54,108 nucleotides of DNA, taken from Marinobacter algicola DG893 (GTDB taxonomy: Bacteria > Pseudomonadota > Gammaproteobacteria > Pseudomonadales > Oleiphilaceae). Below the pieces are notes generated by a model. The model was not told where the DNA came from, searched no databases, and worked only from the letters and a program-made list of their open reading frames with translations. The stretch covers positions 1 to 54,108 of the forward strand of contig NZ_ABCP01000025.1 of NCBI RefSeq assembly GCF_000170835.1, in the 5' to 3' direction. The position numbers were made by a program, and so were the translations under genes. Positions 1 through 10,110 of this stretch are shown here, piece by piece; positions within the stretch are counted from its first letter, which is position 1, and the number at the start of each line of letters is the position of its first letter.

Positions 1-51
1 GCCATGCCACCAGACCCGACGCACGGACTCAGACACACGGACTAAAATGCT

Positions 52-1659
52 ATGACGGTACTCCAAAGCAAAGTTAACCCACGGTCCGAAGAATTCCAGG
101 CCAACCAGGAATCTATGGCAAAGGCCGTGGCAGACCTGCGGGACAAAGTGACCACCATTCAGCAAGGCGGCGGTCCCTCCTATCAGGAACGCCACATTGC
201 CCGCGGCAAACTGCTCCCTAGGGAGCGCATCAACCGCCTGCTGGACGACGGCAGCCCCTTCCTGGAAGTGGGCCAGTTCGCCGCCTATAACGTCTACGAT
301 GAAGAAGTCCCCGCTGCGGGCGTGGTCGCCGGCGTAGGCCGCGTCTCCGGCACCGAATGCATGATCATCGCCAACGACGCCACCGTTAAAGGCGGCAGCT
401 ACTACCCGCTGACCGTCAAAAAACATCTGCGTGCCCAGGAAATCGCCCTGCAGAACCGCCTGCCCTGCATCTATCTGGTGGACTCCGGCGGCGCCAACCT
501 GCCCCGGCAGGACGACGTCTTCCCGGACCGCGACCACTTCGGTCGCATCTTCTATAACCAGGCCCGAATGTCCGCCGACGACATCCCCCAGATCGCCGTC
601 GTCATGGGCCTGTGCACCGCCGGCGGTGCCTACGTACCCGCCATGGCTGATGAATCCATCATCGTGCGCAATCAGGGCACCATCTTCCTGGCCGGCCCGC
701 CGCTGGTGAAAGCCGCCACCGGTGAAGTGGTCAGCGCCGAAGACCTCGGCGGCGCCGACGTGCACTGCAAAATCTCCGGCGTGGCCGACCACTACGCCGA
801 GAACGACGCCCACGCCCTGGAAATCGCCCGCAGTTGCATCTCCAACCTTAACCGTCGCAAACCCGCCGACGTGGAGATCCGCAAACCCAAAGCGCCGCTG
901 TTCAATGCCGAAGAAATCTACGGCATCGTCGGCACCGACCTGCGCAAACAGTTCGACGTGCGCGACGTCATCGCCCGCATCGTCGACGGCTCCGAATTCG
1001 ACGAGTTCAAGCGCTACTACGGCCAGACCCTGGTGACCGGCTTTGCCCATATCCACGGTTACCCGGTGGGCATCATCGCCAACAACGGCATCCTGTTCAG
1101 CGAGTCCGCCCAGAAAGGCGCGCACTTCATTGAACTGTGCTGCCAGCGCAACATCCCACTGCTGTTCCTGCAGAACATCACCGGCTTCATGGTCGGGCAA
1201 AAACACGAATCCGAAGGCATCGCCAAGCACGGCGCCAAAATGGTCATGGCCGTGGCCTGTGCCGAAGTGCCCAAGATCACCGTACTGATTGGCGGCAGCT
1301 TTGGTGCTGGCAACTACGGCATGTGCGGCCGCGCCTACAGCCCCGACTTCCTGTGGATGTGGCCCAACGCCCGCATCTCCGTGATGGGCGGCGAACAGGC
1401 CGCCGGCGTGCTCGCCACCGTCAAACGCGAAGGCATGGAGCGCAAAGGCCAGGAGTGGAGTGCCGATGAAGAGGCCGAGTTCAAGAAGCCCATCGTCGAC
1501 TCCTACGAACACCAGGGCCACCCCTACTACGCCAGTGCCCGCCTGTGGGACGACGGCGTGATCGACCCGGCCCAGACCCGGGAAGTGGTTGCCCTCAGCC
1601 TGTCCGCCACCCTTAACCGCCCGGCCAAGCCAACACGCTTCGGCGTGTTCCGGATGTAA
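52..1659 (+). CDS. liuB: Methylcrotonyl-CoA carboxylase beta (carboxyltransferase) subunit
   Basis: This 535-residue protein moves the carboxyl group from carboxybiotin on the alpha subunit to 3-methylcrotonyl-CoA, a step of leucine breakdown in the cytosol. The length is that of the MCC beta family. Two glycine-rich acyl-CoA carboxylase signatures are visible: [12 protein letters not shown] near residue 195 and [18 protein letters not shown] near residue 415. The N-terminal [13 protein letters not shown] is typical of this subunit rather than of propionyl- or acetyl-CoA carboxylase. It is the first gene of the visible operon, 14 bp before liuC. In this gene family liuR and liuA (isovaleryl-CoA dehydrogenase) usually lie just upstream, which would be outside the window. 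No strong ribosome binding site precedes the ATG, so translation may be coupled to an upstream gene. Confidence 0.95.
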   Translation: MTVLQSKVNPRSEEFQANQESMAKAVADLRDKVTTIQQGGGPSYQERHIARGKLLPRERINRLLDDGSPFLEVGQFAAYNVYDEEVPAAGVVAGVGRVSGTECMIIANDATVKGGSYYPLTVKKHLRAQEIALQNRLPCIYLVDSGGANLPRQDDVFPDRDHFGRIFYNQARMSADDIPQIAVVMGLCTAGGAYVPAMADESIIVRNQGTIFLAGPPLVKAATGEVVSAEDLGGADVHCKISGVADHYAENDAHALEIARSCISNLNRRKPADVEIRKPKAPLFNAEEIYGIVGTDLRKQFDVRDVIARIVDGSEFDEFKRYYGQTLVTGFAHIHGYPVGIIANNGILFSESAQKGAHFIELCCQRNIPLLFLQNITGFMVGQKHESEGIAKHGAKMVMAVACAEVPKITVLIGGSFGAGNYGMCGRAYSPDFLWMWPNARISVMGGEQAAGVLATVKREGMERKGQEWSADEEAEFKKPIVDSYEHQGHPYYASARLWDDGVIDPAQTREVVALSLSATLNRPAKPTRFGVFRM

Positions 1660-1673
1660 TCGGGGAGACCGAC

Positions 1674-2480
1674 ATGACAGACAACGAATCCGCAGTCCTG
1701 CTCAGACAACGGTCTGAAGGCATTGCCGAGGTGGTTCTCAACCGCCCGGACAAGCGCAACGCCTTCGACGACGTAATCATCCAGCAGCTGATCACCGCAC
1801 TGGAGAGCGTCGACGCCGACGACAACACCAACATCGTCATCCTGCGCTCCGAGGGCAAACACTTCTCGGCCGGGGCCGATCTTGGCTGGATGCGCCGCAT
1901 GGCGGACAACACCCGTCAGGAAAACCTCGACGACTCGCGGGAACTGGCGCGGCTGATGAACGTGCTTAACCACCTTTCCAAGCCGGTGATCGGCCTGGTT
2001 CAGGGTGCTGCTTTCGGCGGCGCCGTCGGCCTCGCGGCCTGCTGTGACATCGTCATCGCCACGGAAAAATCCAGTTTCTGCCTGAGCGAAGTCAAACTTG
2101 GCCTGATACCGGCCGTGATCAGCCCTTACGTGGTACGCGCCATCGGCGAGCGCCAGGCCCGCCGTTACTTCCTGTCCGCCGAAGTGTTTACCGCAACGCA
2201 GGCGCAGGAATACGGCCTGGTGCACATGGTCTGTGACGATGTTGAGGCCATGGACGCACGCTGCAACGAGATGCTGCAGCAACTGGCCATCAACGGCCCA
2301 GAAGCCATGAAAGCGGCGAAAGACCTGGTGTTTGCCGTCAGCCACAAGCCGATCAGCGCCGAGGTGATCGACGATACCGCACAACGCATTGCCGACATCC
2401 GGGTGGGTGCCGAAGGGCAGGAAGGGCTCAGCGCCTTCCTGAACAAACGCAAGGCCAACTGGGTTCCGGAGGAAGAATAA
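1674..2480 (+). CDS. liuC: Methylglutaconyl-CoA hydratase (enoyl-CoA hydratase family)
   Basis: This 268-residue crotonase-fold enzyme is expected to hydrate 3-methylglutaconyl-CoA, the product of the carboxylase, to HMG-CoA. The oxyanion-hole segments of the family are visible: KHFSAGADLGWM near residue 62 and VQGAAFGGAVGLAACCDI near residue 108. It lies between the two carboxylase subunits, 14 bp after liuB and 2 bp before liuD, which fixes its role in the pathway better than sequence alone. GGGGAGA stands about 6 bases before the ATG as ribosome binding site. A broader enoyl-CoA hydratase activity cannot be excluded. Confidence 0.92.
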   Translation: MTDNESAVLLRQRSEGIAEVVLNRPDKRNAFDDVIIQQLITALESVDADDNTNIVILRSEGKHFSAGADLGWMRRMADNTRQENLDDSRELARLMNVLNHLSKPVIGLVQGAAFGGAVGLAACCDIVIATEKSSFCLSEVKLGLIPAVISPYVVRAIGERQARRYFLSAEVFTATQAQEYGLVHMVCDDVEAMDARCNEMLQQLAINGPEAMKAAKDLVFAVSHKPISAEVIDDTAQRIADIRVGAEGQEGLSAFLNKRKANWVPEEE

Positions 2481-2482
2481 CC

Positions 2483-4486
2483 ATGTTCAGCAAAATCCTG
2501 ATCGCCAACCGGGGCGAAATCGCCTGCCGGATCATACAGACCGCCCACCGCATGGGCATTCGCGTGGTCGCCGTCTACTCCGACGCCGACGCCGACGCGC
2601 GCCATGTCGCCATGGCGGACGAAGCCTTCAACATCGGCCCCGCCGCCAGTTCCGAGAGCTACCTGAAAGCCGACAAGATCATTGAAGTGGCGAAAGAAAG
2701 CGGCGCCCAGGCCGTTCATCCGGGTTACGGATTTCTCTCCGAGAACACCCAGTTCGCCGAAGCCTGCGAAGCCAACAACATCGTGTTCATTGGCCCGCCC
2801 TCCTCGGCTATTGCCGCGATGGGCTCCAAGTCCGCCGCCAAGGCCATCATGGAAACAGCCGGCGTGCCCCTGGTGCCGGGTTACCATGGTGACGACCAGT
2901 CCCCGGAGACCCTGCGCAAGGAAGCCGAGAAATGCGGTTTCCCACTGCTGCTGAAAGCCGTCGCCGGCGGCGGCGGTAAAGGCATGCGCGTGGTCGAGCG
3001 CATGGAAGACTTTGACGACGCCCTGGCCGCCGCCAAGCGGGAATCGAAGAACGCCTTCGGCAACCCGGACATGCTCATCGAACGCTACCTGACCCAGCCA
3101 CGGCACGTGGAAATCCAGGTGTTCTGTGACAAGAGCGGCAAGGGCGTGTACCTGGCCGAGCGGGACTGCTCCGTGCAGCGCCGCCACCAGAAAGTACTGG
3201 AAGAAGCCCCGGCCCCGGGCCTGAGCGACGAAACCCGCAAATCCATGGGCGAAGCCGCGGTCAAAGCCGCCCAGGCCATTGATTACGTCGGTGCCGGCAC
3301 CGTGGAATTCCTCTACGACGTGGACGGCTCCTTCTTCTTTATGGAGATGAACACCCGCCTGCAGGTGGAGCACCCGGTCACCGAAATGGTCACCGGCCAG
3401 GATCTGGTGGAATGGCAGTTGAAAGTCGCCTGGGGCGATGCACTGCCGCTGGAACAGGCCCAGGTAAAAACCCGTGGCCACGCCCTGGAAGCGCGCATCT
3501 ACGCCGAAGACCCGGACCAGGACTTCCTGCCCGCCACCGGCAACCTGCGCTACCTGAGCACGCCCGATGAAAGCGCCCACGTACGGGTAGACACCGGCGT
3601 CACCGAAGGCGACGACATCAGCATCCACTACGACCCGATGATCGCCAAACTGATCGTCTGGGACGAAACCCGGGACCAGGCCATCAACCGCATGGTGCAG
3701 GCCCTGGAGCACTACCGCATCGCCGGCGTGAAAACCAACATCCGTTTCCTCCACGCCCTGGCCGACGCCCAGCCGTTCCGGGAAGCGGATCTGACCACCG
3801 GCTTTATCGAAGACCACCGCGAACTGCTGTTCCCGAAATCCCGGCTGGACACCCACAAGGCCCTGGTACTGGCTGCCGGCTTTGTGTTGGAACAGCGCAA
3901 GTCCCGGGAAGTCATCAGCACCGATCCCTGGTCGCCGTTCGGCCGCCAGAACAGCTGGCGCATGAACTCGGAATACGCCCAGCCCCTGCAACTGCAGGTG
4001 GGTGAGGATATCCACGAACTCAAAGTGCTGGAACGGGACGACCGCTATCAGGTATTCGTGGGCGACAGCGTCTACAACCTGACGGCGAAGCTGGACGACG
4101 ACTACCTGCAGGCGGTCATCAACGGCCACCGCATCAGCGTTCACGGCAACCTGCACAACGATCAACTGGTGCTCTTCTACGAAGGCGACACCTTCCAGTG
4201 CATCCTCTACCGCGAAACCTACGGCTTCGAGGAAATGGCCGGTGAAGGCAGCCTGGCCGCGCCCATGAACGGCGCCATCGTGGCGGTACAGACCAAGGTG
4301 GGCGACACCGTGACCGCCGGCCAGAGCCTGGTGATCATGGAAGCCATGAAGATGGAGCACGCCATCAAGGCCCCGGCCGACGGCGTGGTGACCGATATCT
4401 TCTTCGCCGAAGGCGACCAGGTGTCCGAAGGCGCCGAACTGATCGCCATTGAGGTGAACGCGGACGCAGACGAGGAGGCAAGCTAA
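2483..4486 (+). CDS. liuD: Methylcrotonyl-CoA carboxylase alpha (biotin-containing) subunit
   Basis: A 667-residue protein with biotin carboxylase at the N-terminus and biotin carboxyl carrier at the C-terminus. It begins with the biotin carboxylase opening [15 protein letters not shown], has the ATP-grasp loop [10 protein letters not shown] near residue 166, [13 protein letters not shown] near residue 289 and the biotin attachment motif MEAMKMEH with the modified lysine at residue 623. It carboxylates its own biotin with ATP and bicarbonate and works as a complex with the liuB product. Length and domain order match MCC alpha. GGAGGAAG precedes the ATG, and the last A of its stop region is shared with the liuE start, so the two are translationally coupled. 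Confidence 0.95.
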   Translation: MFSKILIANRGEIACRIIQTAHRMGIRVVAVYSDADADARHVAMADEAFNIGPAASSESYLKADKIIEVAKESGAQAVHPGYGFLSENTQFAEACEANNIVFIGPPSSAIAAMGSKSAAKAIMETAGVPLVPGYHGDDQSPETLRKEAEKCGFPLLLKAVAGGGGKGMRVVERMEDFDDALAAAKRESKNAFGNPDMLIERYLTQPRHVEIQVFCDKSGKGVYLAERDCSVQRRHQKVLEEAPAPGLSDETRKSMGEAAVKAAQAIDYVGAGTVEFLYDVDGSFFFMEMNTRLQVEHPVTEMVTGQDLVEWQLKVAWGDALPLEQAQVKTRGHALEARIYAEDPDQDFLPATGNLRYLSTPDESAHVRVDTGVTEGDDISIHYDPMIAKLIVWDETRDQAINRMVQALEHYRIAGVKTNIRFLHALADAQPFREADLTTGFIEDHRELLFPKSRLDTHKALVLAAGFVLEQRKSREVISTDPWSPFGRQNSWRMNSEYAQPLQLQVGEDIHELKVLERDDRYQVFVGDSVYNLTAKLDDDYLQAVINGHRISVHGNLHNDQLVLFYEGDTFQCILYRETYGFEEMAGEGSLAAPMNGAIVAVQTKVGDTVTAGQSLVIMEAMKMEHAIKAPADGVVTDIFFAEGDQVSEGAELIAIEVNADADEEAS

Positions 4487-5394
4487 TGGCCTTTCCCAAC
4501 CACGTGCGGCTGGTGGAAATGAGCCCCCGGGACGGCCTTCAGAACGAACCCGGCCCGGTGATCGACACCGCCATCAAAACCGGCCTGATCGACCGGCTGG
4601 CCGACTGTGGCCTCAACCACATCGAATCCGCCAGCTTCGTGTCGCCGAAATGGGTGCCACAAATGGGCGACGCCGCCGAGGTGATGGCGGGCATCAAGCG
4701 TAAAGCCGGTGTGCGCTATTCCGTGCTCACCCCCAACCTCAGGGGCTTCGAAAACGCCCTGGCGGCCGGGGTGGACGAAGTCGCCGTGTTCGGGGCTGCG
4801 TCGGAATCCTTCAGCCAGAAAAACATCAACTGCTCCATCGCCGAAAGCCTCGAACGCTTCCTGCCGGTGATGGAAGCCGCCAAACAGCACCACATCCCGG
4901 TACGGGGCTACGTCTCCACCGTGCTCGGCTGCCCCTACGAGGGCGACATCGCCCCCGAACAGGTCGCCAAAGTCGCCAAGGCCCTGGCCGAACTCGGCTG
5001 CTACGAAATCTCCCTGGGCGACACCATCGGCGTGGGCACCCCGCTGAAAGCCAAACGCATGCTCGAAGCCGTTGCCGCCGAAGTGCCGATTGAGAAACTG
5101 GCCGCCCATTTCCATGACACCTACGGCCAGGCACTGGCCAATCTGTACGCGGTTCTGGAAGAAGGCATCTCGGTGATTGATGCTTCCGTCGCCGGCCTCG
5201 GTGGCTGTCCCTACGCCAAGGGCGCCTCCGGCAACGTCGCCACCGAAGACGTGCTATACCTTCTGAACGGATTGGGCATCGAGACCGGCGTCGATCTGGA
5301 CAAATTAGTGGCAACCGGCGAATGGATCAGCGAACAGTTAAAACGCCACAACGGCTCAAAAGTCGGCCAGGCTCTCGGAGGAAATTGCGCATGA
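4486..5394 (+). CDS. liuE: Hydroxymethylglutaryl-CoA lyase
   Basis: This 302-residue TIM-barrel enzyme splits HMG-CoA into acetyl-CoA and acetoacetate, the last step of leucine degradation. The metal- and substrate-binding motif [11 protein letters not shown] stands near residue 11, and the active-site loop [14 protein letters not shown] carries the catalytic cysteine at residue 241. The family length is about 300 residues. The start overlaps the liuD stop by one base. The gene's own 3' end overlaps the next start by four bases (ATGA), so all reading frames from liuC on are tightly packed in one operon. Confidence 0.95.
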   Translation: MAFPNHVRLVEMSPRDGLQNEPGPVIDTAIKTGLIDRLADCGLNHIESASFVSPKWVPQMGDAAEVMAGIKRKAGVRYSVLTPNLRGFENALAAGVDEVAVFGAASESFSQKNINCSIAESLERFLPVMEAAKQHHIPVRGYVSTVLGCPYEGDIAPEQVAKVAKALAELGCYEISLGDTIGVGTPLKAKRMLEAVAAEVPIEKLAAHFHDTYGQALANLYAVLEEGISVIDASVAGLGGCPYAKGASGNVATEDVLYLLNGLGIETGVDLDKLVATGEWISEQLKRHNGSKVGQALGGNCA

Positions 5395-5969
5395 ACCAGA
5401 ACAACAACGTCGTCGCCCTGGATCTTCCGATCCCCGAGATCAAGGACATGCCGGAAGACACCCAGAAGTACTTCCAGATCTGCCAGGAAAAACTCGGCAT
5501 GATCCCCAATGTGCTGACCGCGTACAGCCAGAACCTGAAGCAGCTCGAAGGCTTTACCCGCCTCTACAACGAGCTGATGCTCGGCGAAGGCGAACTCAGC
5601 AAACTGGAACGCGAGATGGTCGCTGTTGTCGTGTCCTCCGAGAACAAGTGCTTCTACTGCCTGGTGGCCCACGGTGCTGCCGTGCGGGTACTGAGTGGCG
5701 ACCCAGTGCTGGGCGAACACATGGTGATGAACTACCGCAGCGCCAAACTCGACAAGCGCCAGCGCGCCATGCTCGATTTCGCCTCGCACCTGACCCGCTC
5801 CCCGGCCACCGTTACCGAAGAACACACCCAGGCCCTGCGGGACGCAGGCCTCAGCGACAGTGCCATCTGGGACCTGAGTAACCTGATCGGTTTCTACAAC
5901 ATGTCCAACCGGGTGGCCATCGCCAGCGATATGCAACCGAACCCTGAGTATCACAACCAGAGCCGCTAG
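5391..5969 (+). CDS. Carboxymuconolactone decarboxylase/AhpD-fold protein (peroxidase-related)
   Basis: A 192-residue protein of the alkylhydroperoxidase-like CMD family. The redox motif CFYC lies at residues 87-90 with a conserved histidine at 94, in the setting [15 protein letters not shown] that is typical of AhpD-like proteins. The frame is open further upstream, but the ATG at 5391 is preferred because GGAGGAA precedes it by about 7 bases and it overlaps the liuE stop as ATGA. Its place inside the leucine operon suggests a supporting role, such as removing peroxide made by acyl-CoA oxidation or reducing a thiol partner; the exact substrate is not visible. Confidence 0.85.
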   Translation: MNQNNNVVALDLPIPEIKDMPEDTQKYFQICQEKLGMIPNVLTAYSQNLKQLEGFTRLYNELMLGEGELSKLEREMVAVVVSSENKCFYCLVAHGAAVRVLSGDPVLGEHMVMNYRSAKLDKRQRAMLDFASHLTRSPATVTEEHTQALRDAGLSDSAIWDLSNLIGFYNMSNRVAIASDMQPNPEYHNQSR

Positions 5970-6027
5970 CAGGCTGATTCAAACCTGCAGCTCGCCCTCG
6001 ACGACAACAACAATGGAGGCAGACACC

Positions 6028-7716
6028 ATGAGCATGACTCTTCCCAGCTACACCAGCGGTACCTCCGAAGTACCCCTGCTGGGCATGACCATCGGCGCAA
6101 TGCTCGACCGCACCGCCGAGAAATACCCGGATACCGAAGCCCTGGTCGCCCTGCACCAGGACATCCGCTGGACCTACAAAGAGTTCGTGGAAAAGGTCAA
6201 CGAAGCCGCCCGCGCCTTCATCGCCATCGGCGTCAAACGCGGCGACCGCGTGGGCATCTGGTCCCCCAACCGCTACGAGTGGACCGTCACCCAGTTCGCC
6301 ACCGCCAAAGTGGGCGCCATTCTGGTCAACATCAACCCGGCCTACGGCGTGCATGAGCTGGACTACGCCATGAACCTGTCCGGTATCTCCGTACTGGTGA
6401 CGGCAGACAGCTTCAAGGCCTCTGACTACCGTAAAATGGTCTACGACCTGGCCCCGGAGCTGAAAGCCGCCACCCCCGGCAAGCTAAAGGCCCAGAAAGT
6501 GCCCGAGCTGCGCGCCGTGGTGAACCTGGACAAAGACAAGCACGACGGCATGTGGACCTGGGCCGAGTTCATCGGCTTCGCCGGCGACGTCAGCCAGGAA
6601 GAACTGGACAAGGTACAGGACCAATTGCAATTCGATGACCCCATCAATATCCAGTTCACCTCCGGCACCACCGGCAACCCCAAGGGCGCCACCCTTACCC
6701 ACCACAACATCCTCAACAACGGATACTTTGTGGCGGAGAGCCAGTTGCTCACCGAGAAAGACCGCCTGGTGATTCCCGTGCCCCTGTACCACTGCTTCGG
6801 CATGGTGATGGGCAACCTGGGCTGCATCACCCACGGTTCCACCATGATCTACCCGGGGGAAGGCTTCGAGCCCAAATCCGTACTGCAGGCCGTGCACCAG
6901 GAAAAAGCCACCGCCCTGTACGGCGTGCCCACCATGTTCATCGCCGAACTGGCCGAGCCGGAGTTTGAAACCTACGACCTCTCCACCCTGCGCACCGGCA
7001 TCATGGCCGGCTCCATCTGCCCGGCGGAGGTGATGAAAAAGGTCAACGGCAAGATGAACATGAAGGAAGTGCAGATCGCCTACGGCATGACCGAAACCAG
7101 CCCGGTTTCCACCCAGACCAGCTCCCTCGACCCCTTCGAGAAACAGGTCACCACCGTGGGCCGCACCCAGCCCCACCTGGAAACCAAAATCGTCGACCCC
7201 GGCAACGGCAACGTCGTCCCACGCGGCGAAATCGGCGAACTGTGCACCCGTGGCTACAGCGTGATGCTGAAGTACTGGAACAACGAAGAGAAAACCAGTG
7301 AGGCCATCGACGGCGCCGGCTGGATGCACACCGGTGACCTGGCCACCATGGACGAAGACGGCTACATTCAGATCGTCGGCCGCATAAAAGACATGGTCAT
7401 TCGCGGCGGCGAAAACATCTACCCGAAAGAAATCGAAGAATTCCTCTACACCCACCCCGCCATCGAGGAAGTGCAGGTGACCGGCATCCCCGATGACAAA
7501 TACGGCGAAGAACTCATCGCCTGGGTGAAGCTGAACCCGGATGCGGACCCGGTGACCGGCGACGAGCTGCGGGAATTCTGCAAGGGCAAGATTGCCCACT
7601 TCAAAATCCCCAGGAACTACAAGTTTGTGGATGAATTCCCGATGACGGTTACCGGGAAGATCCAGAAGTTCAAGATGCGGGAGATTTCTATTGAGGAGAT
7701 GGGGTTGAAGAAGTAA
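6028..7716 (+). CDS. AMP-dependent fatty acyl-CoA synthetase of the leucine operon
   Basis: This 562-residue enzyme of the ANL superfamily activates a carboxylic acid with ATP to an acyl-AMP and then to an acyl-CoA. The nucleotide loop [15 protein letters not shown] is near residue 208 and [12 protein letters not shown] near residue 351. The C-terminal hinge and catalytic lysine region [16 protein letters not shown] and [12 protein letters not shown] are intact. Translation is placed at 6028, since the earlier ATG at 6013 would put the GGAGG sequence inside the gene and that sequence sits 8 bases before 6028. Given the operon, isovalerate or another short/medium-chain acid, or acetoacetate, is the likely substrate, but this is inference. 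Confidence 0.88.
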   Translation: MSMTLPSYTSGTSEVPLLGMTIGAMLDRTAEKYPDTEALVALHQDIRWTYKEFVEKVNEAARAFIAIGVKRGDRVGIWSPNRYEWTVTQFATAKVGAILVNINPAYGVHELDYAMNLSGISVLVTADSFKASDYRKMVYDLAPELKAATPGKLKAQKVPELRAVVNLDKDKHDGMWTWAEFIGFAGDVSQEELDKVQDQLQFDDPINIQFTSGTTGNPKGATLTHHNILNNGYFVAESQLLTEKDRLVIPVPLYHCFGMVMGNLGCITHGSTMIYPGEGFEPKSVLQAVHQEKATALYGVPTMFIAELAEPEFETYDLSTLRTGIMAGSICPAEVMKKVNGKMNMKEVQIAYGMTETSPVSTQTSSLDPFEKQVTTVGRTQPHLETKIVDPGNGNVVPRGEIGELCTRGYSVMLKYWNNEEKTSEAIDGAGWMHTGDLATMDEDGYIQIVGRIKDMVIRGGENIYPKEIEEFLYTHPAIEEVQVTGIPDDKYGEELIAWVKLNPDADPVTGDELREFCKGKIAHFKIPRNYKFVDEFPMTVTGKIQKFKMREISIEEMGLKK

Positions 7717-7746
7717 CGCCCCTCCTCCAGTCCGTTCCTGCCTCAG

Positions 7747-7770
7747 ACCCCAGCCATGTGCTGGGGTTTG
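7747..7770 (+). terminator. Rho-independent terminator of the liu operon
   Basis: Thirty bases after the synthetase stop, ACCCCAGC pairs perfectly with GCTGGGGT across a five-base loop (CATGT), and the stem is followed by TTGTGCTTTGTG. The stem is strong and the T-rich tail is moderate. It marks the 3' end of the leucine operon and the edge of the accessory island. Confidence 0.75.
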
Positions 7771-7899
7771 TGCTTTGTGTACTCTGCGTATACGCTTTTA
7801 GAGAAATTGGAATCATGAAGCGGTCAAATATCCGCGACCACGGAGATGTCAGCCTAACTGCTGTTAACAGAACCAATAACTTTTGATAGGGAGTAATAG

Positions 7900-8439
7900 G
7901 TGAAAGCAAGGAAAGCAAAAAAGGAAATGCAGGCACTGTTTGAGCAAGGATTCAACAGAGAAGAAATTTTTGAGAGATTTATTGGCAGGGATTTGCCCGA
8001 AAAACGTGTGGCGTCATTGGTTGCTTCCTTAAAAGACGACACTCTGTGTCAACTTTACAGCGGCAGGAATAATTTCCTCATTTCAGTAATGTTCGTGCAT
8101 TCAATTGCGGCTGCTTTTATTGGATACATTGCTGGTTCAGATATGGAAGGCCAGGCGCCGTTGTGGCTGGCTGGTATTGCAGCGTTGATACCTTTGCTGT
8201 TCATGTTTGGATTCTACAAATATAACTTAGGGGCATATCTCGCCTTCGTTTTTCTTTCATTGACTCAAATGCCGCGGAGCTTTGAGGGTTTCAATGATGC
8301 CCCGGTTGTCGTTGCCTCGGGGCTACTGATTACTATTGGTACTGTTGTACTCGTTTGGCACGTAAAGTCCAAGCTATACCCTTATTTTGGAGTATTTGGT
8401 GCCAAGCAACAGGGTGGAAGATTCGACTTTTCCAGCTGA
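7900..8439 (+). CDS. Predicted four-helix membrane protein of unknown function
   Basis: A 179-residue protein that I do not recognise. Its first 55 residues are charged and helical (MKARKAKKEMQALFEQG...), with a short-motif look that recalls a cytosolic regulatory arm. Four hydrophobic stretches follow near residues 59-79, 86-106, 108-124 and 135-154, then a short cytosolic tail. Translation is set at GTG 7900 because TAGGGAG lies 6 bases upstream. Base composition is visibly more AT-rich than the liu operon. It is followed by an attC-like hairpin and stands at the left edge of the cassette region, so it may itself be a cassette gene, though its own left boundary is not clear. Confidence 0.7.
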   Translation: MKARKAKKEMQALFEQGFNREEIFERFIGRDLPEKRVASLVASLKDDTLCQLYSGRNNFLISVMFVHSIAAAFIGYIAGSDMEGQAPLWLAGIAALIPLLFMFGFYKYNLGAYLAFVFLSLTQMPRSFEGFNDAPVVVASGLLITIGTVVLVWHVKSKLYPYFGVFGAKQQGGRFDFSS

Positions 8440-8484
8440 CAAGACACGGAAGGCAGGCGCGTGAGACGCGCCGCTTCGTTCAGC
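8435..8484 (+). repeat. attC-like imperfect hairpin (degenerate integron recombination site?)
   Basis: The stop codon of the preceding membrane protein lies inside a 50-base imperfect palindrome. GCTGA at 8435 pairs with TCAGC ending at 8484, GAAG with CTTC, and the tip GGCGCG/CGCGCC closes over TGAGA, with unpaired single bases on the left arm. That is the folded shape of an attC site, and the position just after a single gene fits. The cores GCTGACA and GTTCAGC deviate from the RYYYAAC/GTTRRRY consensus, so a transcription terminator is an alternative. Confidence 0.4.
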
Positions 8485-8510
8485 GCTATGTTTTTAAGTA
8501 GGGGTGATCT

Positions 8511-9149
8511 ATGCCTGACCTCTGTGCTCTTTGTGGCGAAAATCCTGCGACAACACGAGACCATATTCCGCCTCAAGGAATCTACCCAAAACCTAGGGAT
8601 AACGACATTAATTTCAACATCGTCCCTGCCTGTTCGTCATGCAACAACGGCGCGGCTGTTGAAGATGAGCAGTTTAAGGTTTTCATTGGCATTTCAACCG
8701 GGGAGTTTCATGATCAGCCCGAAACTGTCATTAACTCCATAGCCCGAACGATTGGCAACAACCAGAAAATTGCTAATCAAATTTTTGAGACCAAGCGGAA
8801 CGTATATGCATACCGGCAAAATCAAGTTCTTGAACCTGCCGTTTCTGTCACATTTGATGGAGAGAAGTACTGCAAAGTTGTCAGCAGAATTGTTAGGGGG
8901 CTTTACTGGATAGAGCGTGGGAAGGCGCTTGGGTTGGGCTCTAATATAAATATTTTTCCAACTGATCAGATGAAGCCGGATTTTGCAAAGTCGATAAAAG
9001 AGTTAATGGATTGCCTTAATCCACACCTCCTTAACAAAAAAACTTTTGTATACAAGGTGTTATTTAATGATGATGGGTCTAGTATCTGGGGAATCCAGTT
9101 CTTCGGAAAGCACACCGTTTTTGCGTATGCCGAGCCTCCAAAAGCATAA
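8511..9149 (+). CDS. HNH-like zinc-ribbon protein, cassette gene
   Basis: A 212-residue protein whose first 46 residues have the layout of a zinc-containing HNH domain: C5-x2-C8, DH at 17-18 followed by IPP, then C41-x2-C44 and NN at 45-46. This is the pattern of small HNH nucleases in which the DH histidine is catalytic. The remaining 165 residues match no family I know. AGGGGTGATCT precedes the ATG. The gene is followed directly by an attC site whose R'' core contains its stop codon, the usual compact form of an integron cassette. Whether it cuts nucleic acid is inference from the motif. Confidence 0.75.
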   Translation: MPDLCALCGENPATTRDHIPPQGIYPKPRDNDINFNIVPACSSCNNGAAVEDEQFKVFIGISTGEFHDQPETVINSIARTIGNNQKIANQIFETKRNVYAYRQNQVLEPAVSVTFDGEKYCKVVSRIVRGLYWIERGKALGLGSNINIFPTDQMKPDFAKSIKELMDCLNPHLLNKKTFVYKVLFNDDGSSIWGIQFFGKHTVFAYAEPPKA

Positions 9150-9227
9150 CCAGTGGAGGCACGGCGACGCCCATTGCATTGCGCCTGCGGCTCCATTCCA
9201 TGGGCGCGCATGCTGCAAACGTTAAAT
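9144..9227 (+). repeat. Integron attC site 1
   Basis: R'' is GCATAAC (9144-9150, overlapping the stop of the HNH-like gene) and R' is GTTAAAT (9221-9227, matching GTTRRRY exactly). Between them GCGACGCCCAT pairs with ATGGGCGCGC, leaving one unpaired A on the left arm like the extrahelical bases that orient attC recombination. The outer arms pair more loosely. The 84-base span is within the range of known attC sites, and the next cassette begins at the G/TT of R'. Confidence 0.78.
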
Positions 9228-9253
9228 CTACCCAACTTCGAGGTGGGAGCAAC

Positions 9254-10012
9254 ATGAACGAGCCGCTGTCATACACGACAACCGTAATGTCATGGAACTT
9301 TCTGCTTTCGTCTTTTAGGAATGCTGAAGCGGCTGGAAGTGAAAACGAAACAATAGATCTCAACTTAGAGACGCCGTCGTCCATAGTTCTTTGTGGAATT
9401 TCAATCGAGGCGTTCTGTAATGAACTATCGTCACTATCACGTGCGTTTGCTTTTGCTCATGAAAAGCAACATCGTCTCCTAATAGATGATGGCGCGGGTG
9501 TTGACCAGGAAACACTGAATCAACTTTGCTCACTTAGTCAGGATGGCTCCGGATCATTCTATGATCGCTATAAACGAGTCATAAAACTTTTCGGTGAAAA
9601 GAGTCCCGCGTTTTTAGAGGAGCTAGTTCACCTCAAAAATCTCAGAGATGCGTTGGTGCATTTTAGGTCCTGCGACGTTCCTATTGGAGAGGGAGAAGAC
9701 GGTGTCATTCGATACTCACAAGAAGTTCCGACAGTCCTCCGTTCGTTAAAGAAAAAGAAAGTATCGGGCCGAGAGTTAGTCGCAGTGAGTGAGGATTCTG
9801 AATGGACGCTGAGGGTATCAACCAGCGCCATGGCCATCTGGGCGCTCAATCTGACATGCGACGCTATTTTGTTCCTTTTGGATTCTTTGCCTGACAAATC
9901 ATTTAAGGAATTTGTACTTCAAGCATATAGACCCAGAGACACACATTATAGAGATCTATTCTCCAAGGGAAAAAGCCAAGTTTTGGATTGGCAGAATCAG
10001 ATATTTGTGTGA
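9254..10012 (+). CDS. HEPN-like protein, cassette gene
   Basis: A 252-residue protein that I do not recognise as a named family. LKNLRDALVHF around residues 128-137 contains R131-x4-H136, the signature of HEPN ribonucleases and nucleotidyltransferase partners, and SIVLCGISIEAFCNEL near residue 42 resembles the first helix of HEPN-like domains with its IEAxxN pattern. The start at 9254 is chosen because GGTGGGAG lies 5 bases before it; the longer open frame would run into the attC site. The cassette containing it spans about 9222-10089. An RNA-cleaving toxin or defence role is plausible but rests on one motif. Confidence 0.7.
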   Translation: MNEPLSYTTTVMSWNFLLSSFRNAEAAGSENETIDLNLETPSSIVLCGISIEAFCNELSSLSRAFAFAHEKQHRLLIDDGAGVDQETLNQLCSLSQDGSGSFYDRYKRVIKLFGEKSPAFLEELVHLKNLRDALVHFRSCDVPIGEGEDGVIRYSQEVPTVLRSLKKKKVSGRELVAVSEDSEWTLRVSTSAMAIWALNLTCDAILFLLDSLPDKSFKEFVLQAYRPRDTHYRDLFSKGKSQVLDWQNQIFV

Positions 10013-10024
10013 AGTGCAGGTAGG

Positions 10025-10095
10025 ATTTAACCAGTGAATCAAACTGACCGCTTTGTGCTGGCGCTCAAAAAGGCGGCTTAATCAGAGCGTTGGGC
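10025..10095 (+). repeat. Integron attC site 2
   Basis: R'' ATTTAAC (10025-10031) and R' GTTGGGC (10089-10095) both match the attC core consensus in full, 71 bases apart. The arms around TGAATCAA and CTTAATCAGA pair imperfectly. R'' is the exact reverse complement of GTTAAAT at 9221, the left boundary of the cassette it closes, as expected if the cassette once circularised and was inserted by an integrase. Confidence 0.82.
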
Positions 10096-10110
10096 CTTAT
10101 AGGAGGAACA

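Noticed and set aside
2165..4360. A 731-codon open frame on the minus strand opposite liuD and liuC
   Set aside because: Long antisense frames are common opposite high-GC genes with strong third-position bias. The plus-strand products have full family motifs, while the antisense protein is rich in His, Gly and Val with no recognisable domain.
7852..7869. GCCTAAC followed by TGTTAACA as an attC site at the left edge of the island
   Set aside because: The first core fits RYYYAAC but GTTAACA does not fit GTTRRRY, and the two are only four bases apart, leaving no room for an attC stem.
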